A stretch of 64,000 bases of DNA. It comes from Ignavibacteriota bacterium. Its GTDB lineage: Bacteria > Bacteroidota > Ignavibacteria > SZUA-365. Position 1 is the stretch's first letter. Each line of letters opens with the position of its first letter. Of the stretch, positions 18,706-28,674 are shown in pieces. The notes under the pieces are model-generated. The model did no database searches, was not told the origin of the DNA, and saw nothing but the letters and a program-made list of their open reading frames with translations. The stretch spans positions 1 through 64,000 of the forward strand of contig JACRFB010000004.1 in the NCBI GenBank assembly GCA_016218045.1. Reading direction: 5' to 3'. The translations under genes were made by a program, and so were the position numbers.

Positions 18706-20069
18706 CAGCCGATTCCCTCCACAATAACCTCGGCCTCTACAAGGCTTTTTGTCAGGAGCGCGGGCCAGTATGCCACGACTTCGCTCGGTTTGGGTCGACC
18801 ACCGGCGAAACCCGTGACCGAAGGCGGACCCGTCAGAATCAGTGGTGCAATCTCACGGCCGAAGCGCTCGACCGCCTCATACGAGGCGCTTCGCACGCCG
18901 ATGCGGAGAACGAGTTCATTAATTTCGTCTGGAATTGGCGCCAACGGACCGTGGCACGAGTTCAGCCCCACAAATTCCGTCCGGATCTCCTGAAATTCCA
19001 GCCCCAGGGCATCAAGCCGCGCGCGCAGAATTGCATCCGCTGCGCGGGCTTTTTCCAGAGCTTCGGGCCAGGCATATGTCAGCGTTCCGAAGGCCGAGAA
19101 ACCGTCCAGATACGACATCGAAACTTTGTAGGAATCGGTGGCGGGCTTGCCGGTGATGCCGGACACTCGCACCCTGTTCTCCCCTTCCTGCGCGAGATGG
19201 ATGGAGGTAAAGTCGGCGATACAATCGGGTGTGATGTACATGGCGGGATCGCCAATTTCGTAGAGCAATTGTTCCGATACCGTCGCGACAGAAACGAGGC
19301 CGCCGTAGCTTTCGTGTTTCGTGATATAGACGGTTCCGTCGGGATGGGCCTCGGCGATAGGGAAACCAATACGGGCCATGTCGGGGACGGATTTCCAGTC
19401 ACCGAGAAAGTTGCCACCTGTCGACTGTGCGCCGCATTCAAGAATATGGCCGGCGACCGTGCCGGCCGCCATCTTGTTCCAATCCGAGAGCGACCACCCG
19501 AATTCATGAATCATAGGGGCAAGAGTAAGCCCCGTATCCGTTGTCCGCCCTGTAATCACGATATCAGCGCCCTGGCGAAGGGCTTCCACAATCGGCGCAG
19601 CCCCGAAATACACGTTTGCGCTGAGCAGGCGATCGCGGACAGTCGCAAGCGTATCGCCAGACTCCATATTTCGCAGTTCGGCGCCACGCTCCCGCAACTG
19701 GTCGATGCGGTCGAGGATATCATCCCCCATGACAACACCAACCTTGAGATTCCGGATTCCATGTGCAGCGGCAACGGCAAGAATCGCATCACGGCAGGCA
19801 ATGGGATTCACTCCGCCGCCATTCGTTATCACCTTGATCCCCTTTTCAGCGAGAATCGGCAGGATACGTTCCAATTGCGTCACAAGGTCGCGTGCGTACC
19901 CGAGTGACGGATTTTTTCGTTTCTGCTTCTGGAGGATCGACATCGTCACTTCCGCCAGATAATCCATCACCAGGTAATCCACCGGTCCCCCGGTCACCTG
20001 CTGGTACGGCGCATCCACGAGGTCGCCCCAGAAGCCCTGGCCGCTAGCGATGCGAATGAATTGTTTCAC
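18705..20069 (-). CDS. AtuA-family protein (DUF1446)
   Basis: The 454-residue protein has the family hallmarks [14 protein letters not shown] (about 8-21), [13 protein letters not shown] (about 84-96), [15 protein letters not shown] and [13 protein letters not shown]. The name comes from acyclic terpene utilisation in Pseudomonas, where AtuA belongs to the citronellol/geraniol cluster. No other atu gene is seen here, so a terpene role is doubtful. The gene heads an operon with the small AtuA partner and split transketolase, suggesting a link to a carboxylic acid or carbon-backbone pathway (inference). Confidence 0.83.
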   Translation of the reverse strand: MKQFIRIASGQGFWGDLVDAPYQQVTGGPVDYLVMDYLAEVTMSILQKQKRKNPSLGYARDLVTQLERILPILAEKGIKVITNGGGVNPIACRDAILAVAAAHGIRNLKVGVVMGDDILDRIDQLRERGAELRNMESGDTLATVRDRLLSANVYFGAAPIVEALRQGADIVITGRTTDTGLTLAPMIHEFGWSLSDWNKMAAGTVAGHILECGAQSTGGNFLGDWKSVPDMARIGFPIAEAHPDGTVYITKHESYGGLVSVATVSEQLLYEIGDPAMYITPDCIADFTSIHLAQEGENRVRVSGITGKPATDSYKVSMSYLDGFSAFGTLTYAWPEALEKARAADAILRARLDALGLEFQEIRTEFVGLNSCHGPLAPIPDEINELVLRIGVRSASYEAVERFGREIAPLILTGPPSVTGFAGGRPKPSEVVAYWPALLTKSLVEAEVIVEGIG

Positions 20070-20182
20070 GTTGAGTCCGGGAGGTGGGAGGGTGAAGCAG
20101 CGCTTCGTTCAGACTCCAAATGTACGATCCGACGATGCGAGAAACAATCTCGACATCCGGAGTCCCATATTTCACAGGGCTA

Positions 20183-20578
20183 TTACCAGCCCTGTGGCAG
20201 CATCGCGACACCGAGCACTACGAGGGCCGCAGCCACTGCAACGGCAAGCAGCGATTTCTTTGCCCGTTCCGGCGATCCAAGAGCTTTCCACCTCCGCGGG
20301 AGATGTCCGAGCAGGCCTGCTATGAGCAGCAAGACGCCGTGCTCCACACGGTACAACGGCAAGAAATCATTGGCCACCGCATCCCACACAAACATCACCA
20401 GACCCAGTAAAATCTGCACATCGAGAAGAATGGTGAAAGCAAGGAGGAGTTTCTCGTCGCGCGGAGTAAAAGCTTCTTTCTTCGAGAAAAGTAAGTACAA
20501 ACGCGTCAGCACTGCCACAAAAGCCAGCACAAGCAGCCAGCGCAATCCGGAATGGGCTTTAAACATCACAAACAGCAT
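20183..20578 (-). CDS. Small integral membrane protein, 131 aa
   Basis: The protein has four predicted membrane helices (about 9-26, 42-62, 73-92 and 105-125), with a charged K-K-E-A-F-T-P-R-D-E loop after the first helix. The start at 20578 (second of two adjacent ATGs) is 5 bases after an AGGAG ribosome site; 20581 is possible. A much longer reading frame continues upstream but runs antisense through the POT gene and is not coding. The layout resembles small cytochrome b561-like or DUF-type membrane proteins, but I cannot place the family. Confidence 0.6.
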   Translation of the reverse strand: MLFVMFKAHSGLRWLLVLAFVAVLTRLYLLFSKKEAFTPRDEKLLLAFTILLDVQILLGLVMFVWDAVANDFLPLYRVEHGVLLLIAGLLGHLPRRWKALGSPERAKKSLLAVAVAAALVVLGVAMLPQGW

Positions 20579-20755
20579 CATTTCTCCTGACAGAAGTGAA
20601 ACGATGTAGCGGCGTTCAGACACACCAACTACGGGAGGGTGCGGGGAGTTCCCGATGAAATTATGAAGATCGCGGGTAATATCCGTATTTTCTTCAGCCC
20701 TCCTCCGGAGGTCCCCACTACGCAGTCCCCACTTCACAATGCAGACGAGAGACGC

Positions 20756-22168
20756 ATGACAGAAGCGACGCTGAGCAAGCCGCGGTTGAAAGACTATCCG
20801 CCCACTTTCTGGCTCGTGATCATGTTCGAGTTTTTCGAACGTGGATCGTATTACGGCATGATGAGCATATTGTCGGTGTATCTCACCGATCAGCTCGGCT
20901 TCGCGAAGGAAAGCGTGGGTGTCATCAAGGGCACTATACAGCCGTTGTTGTACTTCCTTCCGATTCTGACAGGCGCGATTGCCGACCGCATGGGATACCG
21001 AAAAACGCTCATGGTCGCATTTGCGTTGCTGGGTACGGGATATTTTCTGACAAGCCAGACCACCGATTATGCCGCTGTGTTTGCGGCGCTGGTTGTGATG
21101 GGACTTGGCGCCGGCACATTCAAACCCGTCGTGTCGGGCACAATTGCAAAGGTGACCGACGAGCGCACCAGCACACTCGGATTCGGCATTTTCTACTGGA
21201 GCATCAATCTCGGCGCCTTCCTCTTCCCGCTCATCCTGGTGCCGATGCTCAAGGCCATCTCGTGGAATCTCGTGATGATCGCATCGGCTATCTGCACGGG
21301 CGCCATGCTGATCCCGACCATTTTTCTGTTCAAGGAGCCCGCGCGCGCGGCAGCCGCGAAGGAACCCCTCGGAAAAATGCTGGCGGGGATCTTCACCAAA
21401 ATTCTCATGGTGGTGAAGGACTGGCGTTTCATCCTGTTCATCTTCATATACTCCTGGTTCTGGATCCTGTATTTTCAGATGTTCGACAGCGTGTTGTGGT
21501 ATGTAAAGGACTTTGTCGATGCATCCGCATTGAATCAGTCCGTCAAATCGATCACCGGTCTCGACTGGTCCTTCGATATCGAACATGTGACCGTCATCAA
21601 CGCCATGACCATCATTCTGCTGCAGATGGTGGTCTCAGCGATCGTATCAAAATGGAAGGCGCTCCCGACCATGATCGCGGGTGTGTCACTTGCCACCATC
21701 GGCATGGCGATTCTATCCATCAACACCAATATCTGGGTGTTCCTCGCGGGCATCGTGGTGTTCTCGATCGGCGAGATGACAGCGCACCCGAAATACATCA
21801 GCTACCTGGGCCTGATTGCACCGCAGGACAAGAAGGCGACATACATGGGCTTCGGCTTCCTGTACGGCGTGTTCGGTTCGTTCATCGGCGGCATACTCGG
21901 GGCGAACCTCTACGTCCGTTTTGTCGATAATCCGATGATCGCGTTTATCCGCGACACCTTTGCGGCACGCGGGCTCGCTCCGCTCGCCGCCGATGTCAAG
22001 GTTGCCGACGCACTCAAAGCCGCCGAAGCCGCGGGTCTGACCCGATCCGAAATCGGCGCACACGCGTTCACATCGGAATTGTGGCTGATCTTCAGTGGTA
22101 TCGGCGTCCTGTGCATCCTCGGTTTGTTGCTCTTCCAGAGATTTGTAGCTTCAAAATCGCGCTACTGA
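20756..22168 (+). CDS. POT/PTR-family proton-coupled oligopeptide transporter (MFS)
   Basis: The 470-residue protein has at least 12 membrane helices. POT signatures are FEFFERGSYYGM (about 22-33, the ExxER motif that couples proton binding), GAIADRMGYRKTLM and a GTFKPVVSGTIAK segment matching the FYxxINxG region neighbourhood; FYWSINLGAF is the second signature. It should import di- and tripeptides with protons. The start at 20756 was chosen because it precedes the first conserved block; an upstream in-frame ATG would add 39 residues of non-conserved sequence. It is divergent from the small membrane gene. Confidence 0.85.
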   Translation: MTEATLSKPRLKDYPPTFWLVIMFEFFERGSYYGMMSILSVYLTDQLGFAKESVGVIKGTIQPLLYFLPILTGAIADRMGYRKTLMVAFALLGTGYFLTSQTTDYAAVFAALVVMGLGAGTFKPVVSGTIAKVTDERTSTLGFGIFYWSINLGAFLFPLILVPMLKAISWNLVMIASAICTGAMLIPTIFLFKEPARAAAAKEPLGKMLAGIFTKILMVVKDWRFILFIFIYSWFWILYFQMFDSVLWYVKDFVDASALNQSVKSITGLDWSFDIEHVTVINAMTIILLQMVVSAIVSKWKALPTMIAGVSLATIGMAILSINTNIWVFLAGIVVFSIGEMTAHPKYISYLGLIAPQDKKATYMGFGFLYGVFGSFIGGILGANLYVRFVDNPMIAFIRDTFAARGLAPLAADVKVADALKAAEAAGLTRSEIGAHAFTSELWLIFSGIGVLCILGLLLFQRFVASKSRY

Positions 22169-22201
22169 CACCACACCTCATCCCCATTAGCAGAGATTCC
22201 G

Positions 22202-22666
22202 ATGAAAGGCAACGAGAAAGTCATCGACGCCATTCAGAACGTCCTCACGGCGGAACTGATCGCCATCAACCAGTATTTCCTCCACGCCGAAATGTACGAG
22301 AGCTGGGGGCTGGAGAAGCTTTCGAAGCAGACAAAGATCGACTCGATCGAGGAGATGAAACACGCGGAAAAATGCATGGAACGTATGCTGTACTTCGAGG
22401 GCATGCCGAACATGACGAAGGACATGCGGATAAATGTCGGCGGCACCGTGCCCGAGATGCTCGCGCACGATCTGCAGCTTGAATACGACGCCGTCGCCCA
22501 CCTCAACAAGGTCATCAGCGTGGCCGCCGAAGCGGGCGACAACGGAACCCGCGACATGTTTCTGCTCATTCTGAAGGACGAGGAGGACCATGTGGATTTC
22601 CTCGAGACACAGCTTTCGCTTATCGAGCAGATCGGCCTGCAGAATTATCTGGCCGCCCAGGCCTGA
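22202..22666 (+). CDS. bfr: Bacterioferritin
   Basis: The 154-residue four-helix ferritin has all ferroxidase ligands at E. coli Bfr numbering: E18, E51, H54, E94, E127 and H130, with Y25 nearby. M52 is the haem-binding methionine that marks bacterioferritin rather than plain ferritin. It oxidises and stores iron in a 24-mer cage. It begins 33 bases after the POT gene, with no good ribosome site visible, and is followed by a strong terminator. Confidence 0.95.
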   Translation: MKGNEKVIDAIQNVLTAELIAINQYFLHAEMYESWGLEKLSKQTKIDSIEEMKHAEKCMERMLYFEGMPNMTKDMRINVGGTVPEMLAHDLQLEYDAVAHLNKVISVAAEAGDNGTRDMFLLILKDEEDHVDFLETQLSLIEQIGLQNYLAAQA

Positions 22667-22686
22667 CGTACTTCATGAAAATGGAA

Positions 22687-22718
22687 ACGGCGCTCCTTGG
22701 AGAGCGCCGTTTTTTTTT
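22687..22718 (+). terminator. Rho-independent terminator after bfr
   Basis: A 9-bp stem (ACGGCGCTC with GAGCGCCGT) around a six-base loop is followed by eight T. It lies 20 bases after the bfr stop and just before the converging propeller gene. Confidence 0.9.
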
Positions 22719-22733
22719 GCCGTCGGAATTACA

Positions 22734-25304
22734 TCAGCGGACCACGGTCAGCTTCTTTGTGACCTTGGCTGCCCCGCTGCGCAATTCGACAAAGTAGAGA
22801 CCAGGCGGCACGGACGCCGCGGAGAACTCGGCTGTGTGCTCCCCTGCCGGAATTTCCGCGTCACGAAGAACCGCGACCGTGCGTCCCGCAGCGTCGTGAA
22901 CGGTAAGTCTCACATGTGTCGCACGAGCGAGCGTAAACGGCACGCGTGTGACATCGCGTACAGGATTCGGATAATTCTGTCCGATGTTCAGTGCCAGCGG
23001 CAGATTCTCAGGCCGATCCGTCGGCAGCACCGAGCTTGTCGCCCACATGCCGCGTCCGTGGCTTCCGACGATAATGCGGTTGTCGGGGGCGATGATCATG
23101 TCGTAGGCGATGAGATTCGGCAATCCGGATCCGAAGCGTTTCCAGTTCGTGCCTCCGTTCGTGGTGAACCAGACACCAAAGTCGGTCGCGGCGAACAAGG
23201 TGTTGACATCGGTGTTGGAACGCACGACGGAACCGGCCGGTAGATCGGGAAGGTCGCCGCTGATGTCGATCCACTGCTGCCCCGTGTTGGTCGTCTTGAA
23301 CACATGCCCGGTGCCATATCCCGACGCAGCGACATAGGCGGTGTTTGGATCGTCCTGATCGACAAAAACCTTCGACAGCCAGCGGTTTGGGAGACCCGTG
23401 GAGATGTTGGTCCACTGCGGATCGCCGGAGCGGACATCCTTCGAGATCCATGCGCGTCCATTAGCAGTCACGGCATACATCCAATCCGGCTCCTGCTTCG
23501 GCACTGCCAGGTCCACAACAACGGAGCTGCCGGAGAGGTCGGGACTGATGATCTGCCAGGTTGGAGTTGAGGCGGTGCCGGGATTCTTCACACGGTACAC
23601 GTACTGCGAGGAAGTGAACAGCAAGGTTCTGTCTGCTGGGTGGAGCATCATCGGCCGCCACCAGAACTGCCGGTCTGCTGCGGGGCCGGCCCCCAGACCG
23701 TTGGTGAGATCTGAAAAACTGCTGCCGCCGTCCGTGGTGCGACGCGGGTTGCCGTTGACGGAGATGAAAATGATCTGCGGATTCACCGGATCCACCGCAA
23801 TGGAAGAACCGTCGCCGCCGCTGAGATACGACCAGTTTTTATCACCGGCTCCATTCTGTCGTTGATTGCTCTGATCCTGCGTACCGCCGTACACCATGTA
23901 CGGAGTGCGGCTGTCGATATTCACAGCGTAGTATTGCGTGGTGATCATCTTGTACGTACGCATGGACCAAGCAACACCACCGTTGGTCGACATATGCACG
24001 CCACCGTCCGAGCCGACAAAGATCGTGTTCGGGTCGCCGGGTTTGAAGACAATGGCGTGCTGGTCGGCATGGACATAGCTGCCACTGTTCGGATTGGTAT
24101 TTCTGAGCGACCAGTCAGTTCGCTTCGAAAACGTCGTGCCTCCGTTGGTGCTGCGCCACCAATCGACAGCACCGAGAAACACGGTATTCGCATCGGTGGG
24201 CGAGACGCCGATGGTGAGCGTGTAGTATGCGATGGTGTTGGTGAAGCTTCTCGAGATGGCGTTCGGACGGCGTTCCCAGGTCTCGCCACCGTTTGTGGAA
24301 ACGAGAACCATGAAGAAATCGTTCGAGCCGTTCATAAGTGAACGGTTCAGCGCCACGGCAGCATACACACGGTCGGGATTCGCGGGCGAGATCGCCATCA
24401 CGATACGGCCGGTCGAATCGGGATCAGGGAAATTGGTTGTGAGTTTCCGGAATGAAAAGTTCCTGCCACCAGCATCCGATACATAGACGCCATTTGCGCT
24501 GCTTCCGTAATCGCGGCCGATTGCCGCGTACACGCGCGACGGGCGGCCGGGTGTGTACAGGACATCGGTGATGACGCCCGTCAGAAGACGGCTCCACGCC
24601 TGACCACCGTTGGTCGATTTCCATAGATCGCTGGTGCTCGCGGCAAACAGTGTGTCGGCATCCGCGGGATGCAGGGCGATGCGATGAATCGCACTCTTCC
24701 CGTTCGGCCACGGCATGACCTCCCAGCTTGCGCCTCCGTTCAGTGTGCGGATGACACCGACACCGAGATACGCGGGAGAATACGTTCCGTGGCTGTTTCC
24801 AGCCAGACCCGTGGGCTCACCGGTGCCGATGAAAATCCGGTCGGGGTTGTTGGGATCGATGGCGATTGCGCCGTTCGCGAGGGATGGGAGGTCGTCGGAT
24901 ATGGGAAACCACTCCGAGCCCGAATTCGTGGTCTTCCACACACCACCCGAAGCCGAGGCGGCGAACAGGGTGGAGGGATTGCCCGGATGAATTGCCAGAC
25001 CACGCACACGTCCGGAAATGTTCAAGGGACCAAGACTCTCCCACGCATTGTCCGCCGAGACATTGCCCTTGCTCAGCGCATCCTGCGATGTGCCGGCAAC
25101 AGCCGAATACACCGCGAGGGCGCGGTCGAAAATATTCACATCGCCCGAGCCGTACAGCCGTTGGGCATAAAACAATTTCATCGACTCCGGAGAGTCCTTT
25201 TCGCGTCCGCTGTCAATGGCCGCCTCGGGATCGCGATGCGGAAAAAGGAGTACCATCCCCGCAACTGCGAGGAGGAGAATACCGGAGCGAGCAGAAATTG
25301 TCAT
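22734..25304 (-). CDS. Secreted sortilin/BNR-type beta-propeller with T9SS sorting domain (paralogue 2)
   Basis: The 856-residue protein has a signal peptide (about 1-22). A long seven-bladed-type propeller region (about 65-765) follows, carrying repeated Asp-box/VPS10-like units such as GGVWKTTNSGSEW and LWKSTNGGQAW. It ends in an Ig-like C-terminal sorting domain (about 775-856; VRLTVHDAAGRTVAVL, then PPGLYFVELRSG and KKLTVVR). This is the usual type A signal for T9SS export and surface attachment. The start at 25304 has a GAGG ribosome site 6 bases away; 25316 is an alternative. Its neighbour is a close paralogue 8 bases upstream. Confidence 0.85.
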   Translation of the reverse strand: MTISARSGILLLAVAGMVLLFPHRDPEAAIDSGREKDSPESMKLFYAQRLYGSGDVNIFDRALAVYSAVAGTSQDALSKGNVSADNAWESLGPLNISGRVRGLAIHPGNPSTLFAASASGGVWKTTNSGSEWFPISDDLPSLANGAIAIDPNNPDRIFIGTGEPTGLAGNSHGTYSPAYLGVGVIRTLNGGASWEVMPWPNGKSAIHRIALHPADADTLFAASTSDLWKSTNGGQAWSRLLTGVITDVLYTPGRPSRVYAAIGRDYGSSANGVYVSDAGGRNFSFRKLTTNFPDPDSTGRIVMAISPANPDRVYAAVALNRSLMNGSNDFFMVLVSTNGGETWERRPNAISRSFTNTIAYYTLTIGVSPTDANTVFLGAVDWWRSTNGGTTFSKRTDWSLRNTNPNSGSYVHADQHAIVFKPGDPNTIFVGSDGGVHMSTNGGVAWSMRTYKMITTQYYAVNIDSRTPYMVYGGTQDQSNQRQNGAGDKNWSYLSGGDGSSIAVDPVNPQIIFISVNGNPRRTTDGGSSFSDLTNGLGAGPAADRQFWWRPMMLHPADRTLLFTSSQYVYRVKNPGTASTPTWQIISPDLSGSSVVVDLAVPKQEPDWMYAVTANGRAWISKDVRSGDPQWTNISTGLPNRWLSKVFVDQDDPNTAYVAASGYGTGHVFKTTNTGQQWIDISGDLPDLPAGSVVRSNTDVNTLFAATDFGVWFTTNGGTNWKRFGSGLPNLIAYDMIIAPDNRIIVGSHGRGMWATSSVLPTDRPENLPLALNIGQNYPNPVRDVTRVPFTLARATHVRLTVHDAAGRTVAVLRDAEIPAGEHTAEFSAASVPPGLYFVELRSGAAKVTKKLTVVR

Positions 25305-25312
25305 CAGCAACC

Positions 25313-27931
25313 TCATCGGACAACGAGCAACTTCCGCGTCGCGCGGGATGAAGGTGTTTCAAGCGTGTAGAAATATGCGCCCGCGGGGAGTCCCGTCAGA
25401 TCGAGGTGCAAAGTATGGGAACCGGGTTCGTATGTATTCTCCGCCAAGGTCCGCAAGACGCGGCCCTGCGCATCGTACAGCTTCATCACAAGCGCGGAAC
25501 GTCGAGCAACCGAAAACGGGATGAAGGTGCTGCGGCCGGGCATGCCCGCGGGGAAATTCTGACCGAGCTGGAAATCAGGTGTTGCAACCTGCGACGGATC
25601 GAGTCCGAGAATGGAACTCGTGGTCCACATTCCGCGGCCGAAGGTGCCGGCAAGCAGAACATCGTTCGGAAGAATTTTCATATCGTAGACCACCACATTC
25701 GGAAGCCCTGTTCCAAACGGCGCCCATGTTGAACCGCCGTCGAGTGATACATAGACCCCGATATCGGTCCCAACAAACAGCGTGTTTGCATCCTTACGAG
25801 ACTGCACGATGGCATTTGCGGGCAGATCCGGGAGATTGCCGGATATGTTCGTCCAATTCACTCCGGCATTGACAGTCTTGTACACGTGGCCGCCGCCATA
25901 GCCGGAGACGGAGAGATACGCCGTGTTTTCGTCGTTCCAATCAACATTGATGTCCGTAATCCAACGGCCCATCGGGAGTCCGGTCGAGACCTGCGTCCAT
26001 GTCGGCGCGCGGTTCGAGAGATTTGTCGTCGTCCACACGCGGCCCGCCTGATTCGCCACGTACATGCGTTCGGCGTTTGTGGGAGCGACAACAGCGCGGG
26101 TAATCACACCGCCGCCGCCGAGATCACCGGACAGGATCTGCCACGACGGCGTGCCGCCGCCATCGGGGTTTTTCATCACATAGAGATACTGCGTTGCAGT
26201 GTAAAGGCGCGTACGATCAGCAGGGTGGAAATAGATAATGGGCACCCAGGTAAAGCGGTCGGCATTGTCACCCGCACCCATGCCCGTCAGCAGTCGCAGC
26301 GGACTGCCGATGCCGGTTCGCACAACAGGCCTCAGCCATTGCCCCGAGGTCTGGTCGATATTCAACGTCGTGACGTAGCGAACAGTCGACTTCGACGGGT
26401 CGACCGCGACATTGCCTCCGTCGCCGCCGTACAAATAGCTCCATTGCGATGCGGTACCGAATTTTCCGAAAGTGCCGTTGTCCTGTGTGCCTCCGAGATA
26501 TGTCGCGAGGTTGGAAGGATCGTAGGCGCAGCCGTAATACTGGATGGTGCCCAGATTTGTGTTCTTGGTCGTATAGGTGAGTCCGTTGTCAGTGGTCTTG
26601 GCGATACCGCCGTCGCCGCCGATATAGAACGTATTGGTCTGTCCCGGGAGATACGCAAAGTGATGGATATCGACGTGTACATACTTTGGATCCGTGGTAG
26701 CCAACTCGCCTTTTGAAATACGGCCGAAGCTCGAACCGCCATTGCTGCTGCGCCACACATCGAGTCCGCCCAGAATCACCTGATTTTTATCCGCAGGCGA
26801 TACGCCCAGCGCGAGATCGTAATAGGCCTGTCCCTGTGTGAACGTCGTGGGGATCGCGTTGATCTTGCGCTCCCAGGTTTCACCGCCGTTGCTGCTGACC
26901 ATCAGAAGGAGGAAGTCGGTATCGGCATTCGGCATGATGCGCCGGTTGCGCGACACGGCCGCGTACACGCGGTCTGGATCGTTGGGCGAAATCGCCATCG
27001 CGATGCGACCGCAGGAATCGGGCGCGGGGAAATTCGTCGTCAGTTTGCGCCAGGAAAAGCTCTTGCCGCCCGCGTCGGAGACATAGATGCCGTTCGAGGA
27101 TCCGCCTTGATCGTACCCATACGCGTAATACACGCGGCTCGGGCGCGAGGGTGTATAAATGACATCGGTGATGACACCGGTTGCAATGCGCGAGAAGTTG
27201 TCGCCACCGTTGGTTGTCTTCCACAGGTCGTTCAGCGTGGCGACAAGAAGGGTGTCGCTCGAAGTCGGATGCAGGGCGATGCGATGCACGCCGCCCATGG
27301 TCCCGGCCCATTTTTTTGTGACCCAGCTTCGTCCGCCGTCGTCGGAACGAAGGAGGCCTGCACTGCGCGAGTACAGGGCGGAGGCGTTCACACGCATACC
27401 GCCGTATTCATTGTAGACGGGCTCGCCCGTGCCGGCAAAGATCTTGTCGGGATTCGAGATGTCGATTGCGACGGCTCCGATCGGCAACAACGGCAGATAA
27501 TCGGTGAGCGGCGACCAGGTATCACCGCCGTTGGTTGTTTTCCAGACTCCCCCTGTAGCTGCTCCGGCAATCACGATGTTCGGATCCGTTGGATGAACGG
27601 CAATGCCGCGCATGCGTCCCGCAAAATTCCATGGTCCCTGCTCCTGCCACTGATTCGCAATAACGGACGACTTCGACATACCGGCGCGCTGTTGATTCAG
27701 CCGGGCCGCTTCCTGCTCGATACGGAGATAGATGTCGACGTCGGGATTGTTCTGCAAACGCTGAAGGAAGAAATACTCGCGCATGACAGCGCGATTGAGT
27801 TTCTCAAGCTGGCGAGTGGACTGTGCCTTGACCTTTTCCGTTTCGATACGCGGACCGGCAACGGGCAGCAGCCACATCGCCGCGGCTGTGACGAAAATGA
27901 GCGTCCCTGCCATTCGTATACGTCTGTTCAT
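25313..27931 (-). CDS. Secreted sortilin/BNR-type beta-propeller with T9SS sorting domain (paralogue 1)
   Basis: The 872-residue protein starts at 27931 behind AAGGAAG, giving a signal peptide MNRRIRMAGTLIFVTAAAMW. A helical stretch (about 35-85) precedes a propeller (about 90-780) with units such as GGVWKTTNGGDTW and DLWKTTNGGDNF. The C-terminal domain (about 790-872) reads VMKLYDAQGRVLRTL and GAYFYTLETPS and ends RKLLVVR, a T9SS type A sorting signal. Many segments are nearly identical in pattern to the downstream gene (for example TGVITDVxYTPxRPSRVY). Ligand or substrate is unknown; related propellers include glycan-binding and adhesive proteins. Confidence 0.85.
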   Translation of the reverse strand: MNRRIRMAGTLIFVTAAAMWLLPVAGPRIETEKVKAQSTRQLEKLNRAVMREYFFLQRLQNNPDVDIYLRIEQEAARLNQQRAGMSKSSVIANQWQEQGPWNFAGRMRGIAVHPTDPNIVIAGAATGGVWKTTNGGDTWSPLTDYLPLLPIGAVAIDISNPDKIFAGTGEPVYNEYGGMRVNASALYSRSAGLLRSDDGGRSWVTKKWAGTMGGVHRIALHPTSSDTLLVATLNDLWKTTNGGDNFSRIATGVITDVIYTPSRPSRVYYAYGYDQGGSSNGIYVSDAGGKSFSWRKLTTNFPAPDSCGRIAMAISPNDPDRVYAAVSRNRRIMPNADTDFLLLMVSSNGGETWERKINAIPTTFTQGQAYYDLALGVSPADKNQVILGGLDVWRSSNGGSSFGRISKGELATTDPKYVHVDIHHFAYLPGQTNTFYIGGDGGIAKTTDNGLTYTTKNTNLGTIQYYGCAYDPSNLATYLGGTQDNGTFGKFGTASQWSYLYGGDGGNVAVDPSKSTVRYVTTLNIDQTSGQWLRPVVRTGIGSPLRLLTGMGAGDNADRFTWVPIIYFHPADRTRLYTATQYLYVMKNPDGGGTPSWQILSGDLGGGGVITRAVVAPTNAERMYVANQAGRVWTTTNLSNRAPTWTQVSTGLPMGRWITDINVDWNDENTAYLSVSGYGGGHVYKTVNAGVNWTNISGNLPDLPANAIVQSRKDANTLFVGTDIGVYVSLDGGSTWAPFGTGLPNVVVYDMKILPNDVLLAGTFGRGMWTTSSILGLDPSQVATPDFQLGQNFPAGMPGRSTFIPFSVARRSALVMKLYDAQGRVLRTLAENTYEPGSHTLHLDLTGLPAGAYFYTLETPSSRATRKLLVVR

Positions 27932-28118
27932 GATCGTGCTTCCTTCGGGCATCTGAAAATGTGCGTCTATCCGATAAACATCGGTGTTTTCAAACCTTAC
28001 AAGATAGACGGGGACCCGCAAAAAGACAACCGCATTCGCCGGTACCGCCGCCTGCAGATTGCGCGCGCCGTCGATTTTCGGTATGTTCCGCCATTGCACC
28101 ACCGCGTCTTCTCCCCAC

Positions 28119-28658
28119 ATGAACGACACGCAGCGTCACACACTATTGCGTCTCGCGCGCGAGACCATTATCGCCGCGGTTCAGGCGATCCCGTCTCCAC
28201 GCGCCGACTCCCCCGCGAGCGAAGTGCCGCATGAAGGAGTCTTTGTCACAGTGCGTGTCGGAGCGTCATTACGCGGCTGCATGGGCAATCTCGATCCCAG
28301 CATCCCGATTGAGGAGGCGGTGAGGCGTGCGGCGACACTGGTGGTGACAGCCGACAGGCGCTTCCCCGCACTCCGTCCCGACGAACTCCCCCACCTGACT
28401 ATCGAGTTGCACGTGCTCAGGAATTTTGAACGTTTCACTCGTGAAAACGAGGTGACACCCGGCATTCACGGCCTCCTGATCGAGCATCTCGGCAGACGCG
28501 GGCTTCTACTTCCGAGCGTGGCGACCGAACACGGCATGGACGCCGCCGCCTTCCTCGATGCGGTGTGCGCAAAGGCGGGTCTGCCCGCACGTGCATGGAA
28601 CGACGCAGACGCGACACTCACCCGTTTCCTCGACGAGTGCATCATCGATAGACCATAG
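28119..28658 (+). CDS. AMMECR1-domain protein (AmmeMemoRadiSam system protein A)
   Basis: The 179-residue protein is one AMMECR1 domain: GVFVTVRVGASLRGCMGNL (about 41-59) contains the invariant LRGCMG motif, followed by FPALRPDELPHLTIELHVL and ending LTRFLDECII. The start at 28119 precedes the first conserved helix (RHTLLRLARE); no clear ribosome site is seen. The gene is followed after 16 bases by a MEMO1 gene, the usual partner. In many bacteria a radical SAM enzyme completes this trio; none is in the window. Biochemical function is not firmly known. Confidence 0.85.
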   Translation: MNDTQRHTLLRLARETIIAAVQAIPSPRADSPASEVPHEGVFVTVRVGASLRGCMGNLDPSIPIEEAVRRAATLVVTADRRFPALRPDELPHLTIELHVLRNFERFTRENEVTPGIHGLLIEHLGRRGLLLPSVATEHGMDAAAFLDAVCAKAGLPARAWNDADATLTRFLDECIIDRP

Positions 28659-28674
28659 GCCATCCACTTCCACG

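Noticed and set aside
18618-19907. Long plus-strand frame opposite the AtuA gene
   Set aside because: Its translation has no recognisable motif, and the minus strand carries a complete AtuA protein.
20579-21586. Upstream extension of the small membrane protein gene at 20183
   Set aside because: The extension is antisense to the POT transporter; the real start is at 20578, behind an AGGAG site.
27107-28234. Plus-strand frame opposite the first propeller gene
   Set aside because: It crosses from the propeller antisense into the AMMECR1 gene in another frame and has no motif.
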